DNA of 64,000 bases from Callipepla californica brunnescens (taxonomy: Eukaryota; Chordata; Aves; Galliformes; Odontophoridae), in assembly GCA_023055505.1 (NCBI GenBank), contig JALIRH010000010.1, positions 2,233,501 to 2,297,500 on the forward strand, in the 5' to 3' direction. The notes beneath the pieces were generated by a model. It made no database searches. It worked only from the letters and a program-made list of their open reading frames with translations, and was not told the DNA's origin. Positions 15,901-31,146 of this stretch are shown piece after piece (the stretch's first letter is position 1; every line of letters begins with the position of its first letter). The position numbers and the translations under genes are program-made.

Positions 15901-18900
15901 TCAGCCACCTTGTTTGTAAGTTTACTTCACACAAGCCTGCTAATAAAGAAATGGCCCACTGCTGCACATAGAAATAGATAATTTCTTAGACTCTTTTTTA
16001 ATAAGTCATAAGAGAAGGCAATGTTCTATGTCAACAGAGCCACTAGTTGCCATATCTACCATCAAATACACAGCAAACATTAACACAAAAGCCTGTTTAA
16101 TGAAATTCTTAACCTGGCTTTTTGCCTTTCAGGATATGCAACTTTTGATGGAGATATTATTCTCTTTGTACCATAATGCAGCACTAAAACATCTGCTTCC
16201 CACATGATTAATTTAACAAATAAGCCAACACACAGCGAGGCATAGTCAGAAACAGGACACAAGGGAACGAAACAGCCAAAGAGCAGAGGCTCTGGTATAT
16301 CAGGTTATTGCCTACAGACAGAAAGGGGAACCAGAACAAGGCAACCACAAAAGCAAGACAGTACTCATCAATAACACATCATTGATTAGTTTTACTCTTA
16401 TTATAACCACATGGCATACTGCTTCCTTCAAGCTTGTTTTATAAACTATGAAGTTTCATTCTTACACAAGACCATCTACTAACCAAAAAAACATTCCAGT
16501 CTGAATTTCCTCCTGTGGAACTGCATGATTGTTCCAAATAGATGAGCCCATCTGCTGAACTACCATCAGTGCTTTAGAACTGAAGAATGGCCTTCAAAAC
16601 ATTATTAACTACCTCTGACAGAGCTGCAAAATTCCATTTGTCTATGGCTCTGCATCACATGGGAGAGGACTACAAATCATTTTCACCCACTGATGTATCA
16701 CCGGTGCTCAAAATCTAGAAAACCTTGTCACAACAAAAGCTTCTCGTACTTGAACAAGCAGCAGCATCCTTAAGATTTATAAACTCAGGTCTGGTCTCAA
16801 GTCTAAATTACCTTCTCCTAGACTGGATCAACTGCAGTTAACCACCAAAGTCACTCAGACCTGGATGAGAACCACGAGGTTTGAGAGCACGACAATCTGT
16901 TTTTTCTAAGACAACTGAGAAACACACAAAGTACCTAAACCAAATCAGCATGCAACTATCACAATACATCCTGGCTCCTCCATAAAAAGACATCAGTCAA
17001 AAAACAAAACAAAACAAAACAAAAAACAAAACACATCAAATATTTATCTCTAAAACTGCAGTTCTGATTAGTGCCATAAGACTAACAAACATACCTATCC
17101 TCATCATGCAGGCAAAGCCACTTCTACAGAAAATGAATAGATACTCCAAATGGTGAGCTGGAGAGATCTTCTTTACAGAAGATCTATTAGCTAACACTTC
17201 ATTAAAACTATGTTTCAAATGAAAAAGAAAACAAACCACTAAACACACTGACCAGGTAACAGTAATCATGAGAAACAAACTACTGCTACTATAGATTCAT
17301 TTACAGTACCTACGAAGAATTTTATCTACCATCTGCCTACTGAGCTTGCGAGCAGGTTCCACATTTGATTCCTCTGCTATTAATAGAAGCCCCGTTTGGG
17401 GTGTGCAAGGTTACACCGGGCTAGTCACACTCCTATTTCCTGAATCTACAATGAAAGCGTCCCAAGTCACGCGTAAACCATTACCTTTGCCATTGTGCAG
17501 CTGATTCATATAAACAAAGTTAAATCAATTTACCTATACACACTGCATTTAAGTTTTTCAAGTCGACAGGTAAAGCTGTGGGTTTGTGAGTATGTGCACA
17601 AGTGTGTTTGCACTTGTTCAAGTTTTTACATTGGTTTAAATTTAACTATCTCACACGGTGGGCAGGTTTCCCACACACCAGCAGGTTTCATCCTGTATAT
17701 CCAGGGCTGGACAGGACCTTCTCAGCCAAGAGTGCTGTTCCTGAACCAACATCATGAAATCCTGTATCAGAAAAGACTAAACCCAACGAGAACGAGCTTA
17801 TGCTAAAGACAATTTACTCCTTAATTCTACTACTAAAAGTAATAGCTAGAATAAATACAAGAGAAACGAGGAAGAATATCCTTATGCCTCGAGGGTTTGC
17901 ATCTGCTTACGCTGCATATTTTTCAACTTAACTTCTTTAATACACCAAATTTCTTCAAAAACAAAACTGTTTTAAATAGGAAAAAACGATTACAGAAGCT
18001 ATAAACTCATACAAGAGCAGTATTAGAAGTGATTTTCATGTTTATCTGAAGTAGTTCAACTTATCCACACTCTTTAAAATGCTACCACTATGAGGAGCCC
18101 TCAATCTATCCCACAGTGGAAGAAGTGACATGTATTTTTGTCTTACTGCTCAAGATCAAGGGGAATCATTACTTCAGCGATGCTGAGGAAAAAGTAAAAG
18201 CAGAAGCTGAACAAAAACCGAGAGAAAGAATCACTTCAGGAGCTGCCCTTTAAGGCCAATGAAGACCAATGAAAACAAAAGGACAAAAAAAAAAAAATCT
18301 CTTCCATGGGAGGAAGTCCCCAAGTGGAAGAGGCTCCATCAGAAAGGAAGGATGAAGAAATGGCAAAGAGTAATGGGAATAGGGAGGTGGGGGCAAAAAA
18401 AAACCATGACAAGAAACAAAGAATGAAGACACTTCAAGGCCTACAGCAGGAGAACTGTCACCACAGGCACAAAGAAACAGAACCAAAGATACAATCTTTG
18501 AGCAGTGATTTAAAAAAAAAAAAAAATTAGTCAACTCTTTAAGCAGATACACACACACACACACAAAAGACGTTAAAAACATGAAGAACTAAGGAAATCA
18601 GTTCAGTATTTCCACGCTTCCTTAGCCTTTTCTGGCACCGCCATGAGGGAGGATTTACTCAGAGCAGACAGATCTTCTGAAGGTGCACCATCCTAAGCAA
18701 GGATGAGGCAACCCAGACAACTCCAAGGTGCTGGACAGAGGGAAAGCCCCACTCAGGTACCCCAAGCTGCCTCCCGGCAAACCCACGGCTCTCTGGTGAA
18801 CAAACAGGAGCAGCGTGCTCTAAAGACACCCGGCTGCGAGATCTGAGGCGTAGCACCCAACCCAACAGCCAGCTGGCTGATGTGTCCTCTTACCACTGAG

Positions 18901-19762
18901 GGCAATGGGAACAAAGGCGGATATAAGAAGATGCCAAAGTCTTCTCGTTACTCCGGGCACCGTCCTGCCCACAGCAGCGCACGGACGACACCTCAGTTCC
19001 CCGAACCCAGCCGTACCGCACCCACCCAAAAGGTACTCTCGTCTCGAAGCCGGGAGCGGCCAACAGGGGGCCAAGGCGACCCGCGGCTTGAGAGAACACC
19101 CCAAAACGGCTCCCGCACCTCGATCCGCCCGTCTCCGCGGCGCGCCCAGGTGAAGCGCGGCGCTGCCCGGGCCCACCGCGGGGCCGGCCGGGCAGGCCGA
19201 GGCCGCTCCTCCCGAGGGCAGCGGGAGGGCCCGGGCCGGGCGGAGGCGGCCGCCGCTCGCCCCGCGACGCATCCCGGCCGCAGCAGGTGCCCGCCCGCCC
19301 TCCCGCCGCTCACCCGGCCTCCCGCATGACGTTGCCGTCGCCGCAGTCGCAGGCGCCCCCCGCCTGGCTCCGGAACATGTTGTAGTCGTGCCCGGCGTGC
19401 TCGCCCTGGTGGAAGCACTCCGCGCACAGGCTCATGCACGGCGAGATCCCGCAGGTCCGGCAGCGGTAGGCCACGAAGTTGGCCGTCCACACCAGGCCGC
19501 ACAGCGTAGCCGGGTCGTAGGCCCGCACGGCTTGCACGAAGCCGTCCCACGGCTCCCCGCCCGACAGCAGGCAGCGGCACCACTCCAGCGCCTCTCCCGC
19601 CGCCTCGCCGCCGCCCGAGCCCGCCGCCGGGGCCAGCACCCGCTCCAGCAGCGCCCGCAGCTCTCCGGCCGCCGCCGCGCCGTTCTCGCCGCCCAGCGCC
19701 GCCTTCAGCCGCGTCGCCGTCGCGCGCTTATCCCGGCCGCCGCCGCCGCCGGCCCCCGCCAT
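963..19762 (-). CDS. UBR3: UBR3, E3 ubiquitin-protein ligase, 5' part (six coding exons, continues beyond the left edge)
   Basis: Exons on the minus strand, in order: 19762-19314 (start codon 19762), 7199-7060, 6662-6504, 4969-4826, 4244-4195, 1029-963. All have GT..AG borders, the phases join without a break, and they give 336 residues plus one base. Exon 1 starts with a Gly/Ala-rich stretch. The UBR-box zinc finger begins near residue 88 (C88, C101, C104, C109, C113, C116, H118, H122, H125, C138, C140) and is completed by FCKRH in exon 2. Exon 3 contains [19 protein letters not shown], which I recognise as UBR3. Exon 6 encodes a basic GKRKRVKL stretch. UBR3 is a large RING-type ligase of the UBR family. 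Its RING and C-terminal parts lie outside the window. Start choice: the first ATG in the CpG island in a good context (ATCATGGCG). Confidence 0.95.
1030..4194 (-). other. UBR3 intron 5 (3.2 kb)
   Basis: AT-rich sequence between coding exons 5 and 6, with a homopolymer A run near 2555-2573 and a T run near 3412-3428. I see no gene or recognisable transposon in it. The 962 bases at the left edge of the window are the next intron and also show nothing supportable. Confidence 0.6.
5455..5572 (+). mobile_element. CR1 LINE 3' fragment, sense orientation
   Basis: The segment reads like the 3' end of an avian CR1 element: GGAACAGGTTACCAGGGAGG, then GATTCTATGATTCTATGA, the octamer tail typical of CR1. 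It is short, diverged and internally deleted, and lies in UBR3 intron 4 opposite to the gene's direction. Borders are approximate. Confidence 0.8.
7200..19313 (-). other. UBR3 intron 1 (12.1 kb)
   Basis: No convincing additional exon was found between the splice donor at 19313 and the acceptor at 7200. The phases of exons 1 and 2 join directly. The stretch holds short AT-rich unique sequence, an (AAAAC)n run at about 16999-17032 and a (CA)n run at about 18549-18565. Towards 18950 it passes into the CpG island. The short open frames here have no recognisable protein features. Confidence 0.7.
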
Positions 19763-20200
19763 GATGCGGAACCCAAGGGCCGTCACGGCCGCGCCGGGCT
19801 CCCGGCTTTCGGGCTCTCCTCGCCGCTCTCCTCCGCCTCTCTTCTCCTCCCCTCTCTCCCGGCGGCACCTCCCTCTCGCGATACCACGGCACGGGCGCCG
19901 GGCCGCCGCCTCTCCCCTCCTTTTCCCTCCCCTGGCATCCGCCCCTCCCCTTCCTCTGCCCGCCCCGCCGGGCCGGGACCTGGGCTCGGGCCCCGGAGAG
20001 GCGGAGGCGGAGTAAGATCGCACCTGCAGGCCGCGAGCTCCTGGAAGGAGGGCGGACAGCCGGAGAGAGGCAGAAACTCGGCGCTGGGAGCGGAGCCCCG
20101 CGCTGAGGTGACCGGAGAGGGGAGGGAATGGGATCCAGCTGCCGCGGTGGTGGGGCTTCCAGAGTAGAACCGCTCGATAAAGCGACGTGATGCTTTCTTT
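18950..20200. promoter_or_regulatory. CpG island, likely bidirectional UBR3/METTL5 promoter
   Basis: A dense GC- and CpG-rich block holds UBR3 exon 1 (minus) and ends about 90 bases before the METTL5 start codon (plus). The two start codons are 529 bases apart and diverge, so the 19763-20291 interval most likely contains both transcription starts. No TATA box was seen. Several long open frames inside the island on both strands are products of its GC richness. Confidence 0.75.
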
Positions 20201-20270
20201 GTTTACTGCAGCTGGTCGCAGCTTTTTTCTTCTTCGCTAGAATCATAGGAGAGTGGGAAGGGACACGTGA

Positions 20271-23627
<3,357 letters not shown>

Positions 23628-23664
23628 ACTGAAGCATGTCTTTAAAATATATCTAAAATGAACT

Positions 23665-23670
23665 AATAAA
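23665..23670 (+). terminator. METTL5 polyadenylation signal
   Basis: AATAAA lies 38 bases after the METTL5 stop codon. Using it would end the transcript near 23690, at the SSB stop codon on the opposite strand. Confidence 0.7.
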
Positions 23671-23694
23671 AACAATGGTATTTTTACTTTAGTA

Positions 23695-26600
23695 TTACTG
23701 AGCTCCATCTCCATTTTCTGTTTTCAGTTGTTTTGGTGCAGATTCTTCTTTTTCTGTTTCTTCTAGTGGTCTCTTCTTAGGACTTACTGGTTCTGCAAAA
23801 TTGAATATATAGTCATTTACGGTAAAGGAAAGCCTTTCAATTAGCTCAAATCTTCTGAAAAAAAAAAAAAAAAAAACCCTAAAAATGCTTTTAAGTGTTC
23901 ATACCATGTCTGCCCACTGCTCTGTGGCTATGACAGATGGTTTGCTTATTATATGACTTTGAATTTCTGTGTATTCTGAAATACTGGAAGAATTCCTTCC
24001 TTGTCGTGATTTCAGCTGGGACAGAGTTGATTTTGCTGATAGTGTCTGGTATGAATCTGTGTTTTGGCTTTAAGGGAAAGAACAATGTTTAGAACACATT
24101 TTAGTTGTTGCCGAGCAGTGCTGCGTTAGAGCCAAGGTTGTTTCAGCTTCTTGTACTCTGTGCCAGCGAGGGGGCTGGAGCAGCATAGGGAGCTGGGAGG
24201 GGACAGAACCAGGACAGCTGACCTAAACTGGCCAAAGGGATGTTCCATACCCCATGACATCATACAGAACTGCTGAACTGGAGGAGCTGGTCAGGGGTGT
24301 CACTGCTCAGGGACTGGCTGGGCAAGCGCATTCTGCACCACTTGTTTTGTAAATATGTATATATTGTTATCATTACTATTTCTGTCTCAGTAAATAGCTT
24401 TGTTTTTTAAATCTCGACCAATAAGTTGTACATTTTTCCTCCCACTTCTCTCCTGCATCACACAGTGGAAGGGGGAATTAGCTGTGTGGTGCTTAGCTGG
24501 CTGCAAGATTAAATCACAGCACTTGTATAAGCTCCAGCAGTAAGGCAGGTAAGAAGATGAAGGAATAAAATCTAAGGTTGAATGGCTGTGTGTTGTTTTT
24601 GTTTTTTTTTTCCAAGCACGTCACATCTAATGAAGAGCTCAGCTTTCTGTTCGTCTTCTCTGAGCTCCATACCACTATCCAGAACTACTGGACCTGATAT
24701 GCCTCGAGGTGCTGGGGTAGGGATAGGTAGGGTGGTGGTTGCTGATGATAACCACAACAGAATGTCTTGAATAGCCCTGCAGTAGAGCCTCAGCATCTAG
24801 TGAATGTTTTAATACACTTTTCGTGTGTATGTTGGACTGTTTTAACCTTTGGAAAGAGTTGAGCAGAGGACCCTAACAGTTCTTTTACTAGTAGTGACTA
24901 GAGGACAACAACTGAAGTACTACAGTACAGGGTCAAGCCAGAAAAAATTGTACACAACAAAAAATTGTCCATTACCAAGCCCCATGCAATAAAGAAGGCA
25001 TATCCCATGCAGAATGGTATACCTGTTTTAGCATCTTCACCTTCTTCCTCATTCTCAAACTTTATTTTCTTTCCCTGAAACTGTACCTTCCCTTTGTGTG
25101 CACCTTGAGGTATCTTCCCCCCTCTTCCTTTAAGTTTGCGTCCTGTTGGGATATAAGGTGACAGCAACTTCGTATCATTTGTCTTTTAATTGACAAGCTT
25201 AAAATAACGCTTTACAGTTAGTGATTATTTTGTGAAAACAAAATTGTGAATATACAACACTACTCTTAGAACACTGTAAATGCTTCAACCAGTCAGAGAG
25301 GACCTTTTCCTTTCTGTTTCAGCAGTTCCTGCTGATCTTCTAGTATTTTTTTCAGAGCTTCTTTCTCTGCATCTCCTTCTAGCAATTCCCAAGTAACATC
25401 TTTGTTTCGAAGCTGTAAGTTTCCATTATGTGCTTCCTTAGCTTTTTCCAGAGCTTCTTTTGCAGCATCCTTAAATAGGATGATTCCCTTAAAAAGAAAA
25501 ATTGCATTTGTATTTGAATTTTACTGTGAAAGCACGCATCTAGAATGATGAACATATCCTGCTAGGTACCTCAGCATGTTCAATTTTCACAATGTGAAAT
25601 ATCTAGACAGAAGCAAAACCCTCAGGCAGTTCTAACAAATACTCTCACTCCCAGGTTTCAACTAGTCAGCTGAGGAGGCTGGAATCTCTACTCATGCTTT
25701 TGAAAGAATTTAAGCAAATGATTTTATTCTCTACATATTCTTCAGTTGCACAAGTCAAATTAAAGAGGAAAAAAAAAAGAATTATTTACTTGATAAAAAA
25801 AGCATAAGCATTTAATGATTCAATTTCAAACTAATATGAAGATGTTAACTCCATGTCCAAAGTTATACTGACCTCCTTTGCACCTCTTACGAAGTGTATC
25901 CATTTGATTTCTCCATGATCAGAAAATACTGCATGGAGATCTTCTCTGCATGTTTGATCATCTAGATCACCAGAAAACTTCAAAAGACATCCCATCTTTT
26001 CTTCTAGAGATTTCTAAAAGAAAATAAATGTGGGGGTTTTTGTTGTTGTTGAAAAGCCAAGCTTGGAATATTCTTTTCCATCCCTCTACTGTAATATTAA
26101 AACATGGTAACAATAAATGAGCAACTGAAGTCAGCCTCCTTAACACCACTAGTTACCAAAGCATTCTTGCTACATTATTTATTTATGCTGATGTCCATGT
26201 CTTACACAGTTTCACTCAGACTTTTTTAAAAACACTTTTTGTTTCTCTGCTTACTGATACATTTATGTGTAAGTTGGGAATCCTTTCCATAAGATATTTA
26301 TGCTTTTGAAATTTTAAAAAGCATTTCTGATGGCTGAACTCAAGTTGAAAATGTACATAAACACAGACTACATCCCTACAAGAGTCTCTAAGCAGGAGAA
26401 GAAAATGGAAGAAAATCATCATCTAATTGATGCATTTAGGATCCCGTCTGAGCACATGAACATACCTACTAATTCAAATCCTTGATATGATCCTTGAAGC
26501 AAAATCAGTCTCTCAAAAATAATATGCAGAACCATGACAAAAGGAGGTCTAACTGCAGGTTAGTTGTGGAAGTCATTTCAGCTTTTAAGAAAGTGCTGTT

Positions 26601-28576
26601 ATAGAATTAAAACTCTGAATATCCCCCACCTTAGCTCTACAACATGCAGCTGCAACAGGATTGTTATTGAAAATCCATGGAAAAACTGTTTTCAAGTACA
26701 GATATCTAAGAAATTCATACCATCTCAGCATCTGCTGCTTGCTTCTGTTTTTCTTCTTTTTCCCTGTAGAGAAGTTAAGATTAGTGTTAAGAGATGGTTC
26801 GTGCGTGGTCAGGTGATCAAAACCTGGCATATCTGTTGATAAGGACTTACTGTTTGGCTCTTGCTTTGGCCTCTACTTTGTTTTGCTTCCTTTCTTCATT
26901 CTTCTTTGTACAATACTCTTCCCTTCAATGGAATGTAAACTCAGTTAATACTACTTAGATTATTCCACAGTAATTACTTTATAAGACAGTCTCAACTGTT
27001 AACTGTTAAAATACTGTCTTTAGCAGTCAAAATGCTAGTCCTCCAAAGGTCTGTGCTACTGCTATGTGTAAAACAGCACAGAAACTTCAGTCCACCCTTG
27101 ACTATTCTTATTAGCTCATACATCAAGTAGGTGCACTTACTTGAAGAGCACTATCAGCTCCGTGTCTTTGTACTTTTGGTTTGGGATCTCTATGAACTTC
27201 TTAGCAGATTCAACGCTATCAAAAACGGCAAATATTGACCCCTGTTGAGAAGAGACATTCAGTTTTAGGATAATTGAACAAAATGTACTTCACAAGGCAT
27301 CCCTGCCCCAGGTCTAACTGTTCATTGCAAGAGTAACCTTAAATGTTTTCTGCAGCGTCCTCCTCATTTGAATGTTTTCAACTGGACCTTTATCCTCCAG
27401 CCATTCTTTGATATCATCAAGAGTTGCATCTAATGGAAAGCCTTTCTGTAAGACAGTACAAAGCTTCAATGCAACAAACTGTGATGCTTCATCAGAAATA
27501 ACCTGCTGGCTATCTAGTATAAGTTAACGCAAGCTAACTTTGTGTTTGTAACACAAGCTAACTTCGGTTAGATGCTTTTCAGTCAAAGCCACACAGAATG
27601 GCACAGAGCAAAAGAAGAAGTTTACTTACAACATATACAGATCTGTTTTTAATTGCAGCCTTGTACTGGTCATTTAATTCAGGAAGGGGTTTATTTGGAG
27701 ATCTTCTGATTTTAGTTTTGTCTTCATTTATTTCCATTAGACCAGTCTTGGATTTTCGTAGCGCTTCTACTATAACACCAAAATCTTTTGAGAGGCGACT
27801 TAACCTATTAAGTAAGGAGAGAGAGGTTGTGAAAAATACACAGGGCAAAGCTGAAAACAAATGTTGAAACAGCAATAGGAAATGCACGTGCACAAAAGAA
27901 ACATTTGCCCCCCCCCCCCCCCCCAACAGTTTTAAGTAGCTGAAAATTACCCTTCTACCCAAATCAGATGTACTCTGCTTTACCTGTTGAATTTTATCAT
28001 TACTTCCAGAGGCACCCAACCATCATCTAATTTGATCTGTTCCTTTAAGAACTTGTCTCTTGGTAGGTTGTGATTGCCAAAATAGTACTGCAAAAAAAAA
28101 GATAGATTTGCTTTGGAACATTCACATTTTAAAAGCTCTTTTTCATTTGACACTTCACAGCAGTAGACAGAAATATTCAAAATTCTAGTTGTTATTTTTA
28201 TTTGATTAATGAAATTCTCACATTACTACTTCCTGCTTTAATGTGGCACTTCCAAAAGTAAATCATAATAGCAAATGATGCAGCATACTAGTATTCCCAA
28301 CAGCACAGATTCCCAAACAGGATTTTTCCCCCCAAATGAAGCCACATTGAATCAAAATGCATCTTCCTATTTGCATGCAAATAATAACTCCAGCAAACAC
28401 AGTAATAAGTTGTTTACTGATGCATAACTTCCCATTAGCCAAGTCTGTACCAATAAAGTTCTCCAAAAACTACATCTCATTTCAGCCCCTAAACTATAAA
28501 TTGAACTTACCTCAATCTGCTGGCAGATTTTGCTTTCCAAGATAGACATGTTTTCACCATCTCCATTTTCAGCCAT
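23695..28576 (-). CDS. SSB: SSB, La RNA-binding protein
   Basis: Eleven coding exons on the minus strand: 28576-28511, 28087-27984, 27804-27630, 27445-27338, 27241-27141, 26922-26851, 26763-26721, 26013-25873, 25487-25304, 25142-25023, 23792-23695. They total 1212 nt and 403 residues (human La has 408). The La motif keeps the residues known to hold the UUU-OH 3' end: Q20, Y23, Y24, D33, F35, F55. RRM1 follows (about 110-190) with [16 protein letters not shown], then a charged helix. RRM2 starts near residue 230 ([20 protein letters not shown]), and the tail is basic then acidic, ending KTENGDGAQ. La protects newly made RNA polymerase III transcripts and assists some translation events. The first coding exon starts at 28582, and the 5'UTR is completed by a noncoding exon whose donor is at 30878. 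The donor after residue 331 is the weak GTCCTC, but it is the only one that keeps the frame. Confidence 0.97.
24014..24521 (+). mobile_element. Solo LTR of an avian endogenous retrovirus, inside the last SSB intron
   Basis: About 500 bases resemble the abundant avian ERV LTR class. The 5' part carries CTGGGACAGAGTTGATTTTG, the middle CAGCTGACCTAAACTGGCCA and the nearby CCCCATGACATCATAC. The 3' part has a GTGGTGCTTAGCTGGCTG stretch and ends in AATCACAGCA. No internal retroviral genes flank it, so it is a solo LTR or relic. It is antisense to SSB. Borders are estimated and target-site duplications were not resolved. Confidence 0.7.
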
Positions 28577-30339
28577 TTTCACCTGCTGCGTTGAAATCAG
28601 AGCAAAGTCACTAAATACCAAGTACCAACTTCTACAGTTTTTCCATAGCACTGCATTTAACTGCAGCCCCCACAAGATCTTCAGCCACCTTTATTTTTAC
28701 GAATCAGCTCTAAATGCGACTGCAGAACTTCCAAGTGGAAGCTGGAACAATTAACAAGCAAGCATAATATTTCAGTATTTCAGACTTTGGCATTCTATTT
28801 TCAAGACTGACAGCATTTATTCTTTTTTGGTTTTTTTTTTCCCTAGTCACAGATCTACAGCAACAGATTTAGCCAATAATAGCTAACATTTGTCAAGGCC
28901 TCACTGCTAGGCAAAACATCACTGACAAGAATTGTTTGATATTCCCAGTAAGTGTAACTAGGAACTTTCTGAAGGAAAGAATGAAGAAAAATGTGGGTTT
29001 ATAAAGGTGTCAGAAATCCATTTTAATTCCGCTTTGAGCAGGGAAGCACAGATTTTGACTTTCTCCTTTTGGGCCCTATCACACTCATCAAACCCAGCTG
29101 CAGAAGATGAAGCAGATGGAGCAGATTCATGCCTTCAGTTTCCCCAGTTCAGTCAGTGAACATCAGGACTACAGGTGACAGTGGGTTTGCATTCCAGCCT
29201 TGCACATCCTACTCCCTACTACTGCGCTTCCACCTCTACCTAAACACTAGGACACTTTCAAAAGCATGATTTTACCAAGTGTTAATTAACAGCCATGCTC
29301 AGAGTGCAGTCCATCTGTCTAGAAAGCACTCTGCAGAAAGGCCACAGTTGAGGTCACTCTGGAGATGTCACACAGCAGCCAGCCTGATTCCAACAAACCA
29401 ATCACCACACTCAGCTACAGGCATCCATTACACTCCCCTGTGCTGTTGTCCCCAGTACCTGACTCAACAAAAAACAGTGTCTGATATTAACCAATTCTGT
29501 GTAATTTCTTGATAGCCTACAGAAAATAGACTCAGCTTTTTCCATTGGATCAACTAATTAACACACTGTGTGCCACTACAGCACCTGATCCAGGGAAGGC
29601 CAAATCTCTGAAGAACTGTTCCGCTTGATTTATTTTACCACTGATTTGTTTCAGTTTCTGGAAGACTGATGGAGCTGCTAGGGCTAGGAGACCACGAAAA
29701 CCAGGAATGCCTTTCTGCCCGGGCAAGGTGACTTAACTCACATTGCTGCAGCTCTTCTCCAAGCATGTCAGATTTTGTTAAGCACTACACTGTGTTTTCA
29801 GTGAACCACTGTCCTGTAGGTGCTTTTCACAGCAGTGCTCAATTATTTAAGGTAACATACTAGCTTACTAGGAGCTGTGAAAAATGTTGCTGTCTTGTAT
29901 ACTCTGAGGGAAAAAAAATAAGATGGATTTTAATTATGTATGCTTTTTATAGAAACCCCACTGCACAGAGACAACGTGCAGCTGCACTTGCACCGAACCG
30001 AAGCAAGGAACCATGCCCCAGCAGCTCGCAGGGGGCAGCAGGGAACGGCTAGGCAGAGGCAGCCGCTACGGACTCCTCTATGGGTGAGATGCAGCCAGGC
30101 TGTACCAGCCTGTTCCTTCAGCTGCTCTTGGTTTACCTTACGGCTCATACGGAGTGGTACCCTTGAGACAAGTCTGTCAGAATAAGGCCGGGGGGGCCTT
30201 TAGGCTGCTCAGTCCATTGCAGCCCTACCCAGGCGAGCAGTGAGCAGAGGCAGCATCCGCGTGCCGAACCACGCAGGCACTCCTGTTTTTACCACTAGCT
30301 ACCTCAGAGGCCATTGAGAAACAGTGCGCTCCGAATGCC

Positions 30340-31060
30340 GCGAAGCGCCGTGGCAGAGCAGGCCCTCGCCTCCACGCGAGCCCTTCGCGGCCCCTGCGGA
30401 GCCCCGCGTTACACCCCACGAGCGCAGCGCCCGCACGCACCGCTCCAATGCCCGGAGAACAAATCCTCCCTCCTCGGCAGCGCTTCAGGGCAGAAGAACA
30501 TGCCGTACGGAAGCTTAAAGCAACGGAGACCTAGGTCAAGCCCTTGAGATCACGCCTTACAAGCAGGGAAGTTTTCCCCGCGGGCCTGGCTTCCAGCCCG
30601 GCGGCGCTCACCGCGCAGCAGCTCGAGCTCCCCGTTGAGCCCTCCGGTCAGCTACCGAGCCGCTCCGGGCCGCCCCGCGGCGGCGGTTCCGCGGGGCACG
30701 GCCGTACCGCCCGCCACGTGCCGCCGTACGCGGGCACGGCCGCGCAGGGGCGCGGCGCGGGACGCCGGCGAGCGGCGCGGGCCCATCGCCGCACCCGGCC
30801 CGGCGGCCGCGGGCAGCGGCACCGCCCGCGGGGCCCCGCGCTCCCGGCCCCCGCAACCCGCCGGCCCCGCACGCTCACCTGCGCCGCGCCGCTCGGCCCG
30901 GCCCGCGCGCCACCCCGCTCCGCCGCTCCAAACGCTGCAGGCTGCGCCGCGTGCCCAGCGGCCACCGCTGCTCACGTGGGCGCCGCTTCCGGGGCGGGGC
31001 CGGAAGCGGCGCGTTGCGTGCGCAGGGACGCGGCCGTCCGTCATAGTGACGTTCGTTGGA
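30340..31060 (-). promoter_or_regulatory. CpG island with SSB promoter and noncoding first exon
   Basis: Very GC- and CpG-rich block upstream of SSB. On the minus strand a consensus donor (GCAG|GTGAGCG) is present with its first intron base at 30878, fitting a noncoding first exon that ends at 30879 and begins near 30960-31050. A TGACGT half-CRE at about 31047-31052 lies at the upstream edge. The long open frames here are compositional. Confidence 0.7.
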
Positions 31061-31140
31061 CGTTGTGAGCGCTCTCTGAAATGCGTTCGGGTTGAAGATG
31101 TCAACAGTGCTACAAGTATTCGTGTCACAGGAATAAAAAC

Positions 31141-31146
31141 TTTATT
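31141..31146 (-). terminator. Candidate KLHL23 polyadenylation signal
   Basis: AATAAA on the minus strand, about 1.5 kb after the KLHL23 stop codon and just outside the SSB CpG island. A plus-strand AATAAA lies at 31132-31137, so this short element reads as a polyA signal on both strands. The 31147-32655 interval would then be KLHL23 3'UTR. I see no other gene or repeat in it. Confidence 0.4.

Noticed and set aside
17287..17375. Minus-strand exon-like stretch in UBR3 intron 1 ([20 protein letters not shown] with a following GTACTG)
   Set aside because: Acceptor is poor, and UBR3 exons 1 and 2 already join in phase to known sequence. Probably chance.
19388..20167. 259-codon plus-strand open frame across the UBR3/METTL5 CpG island
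   Set aside because: Antisense shadow of UBR3 exon 1 and its GC-rich promoter. Composition is Arg/Pro/Ala only.
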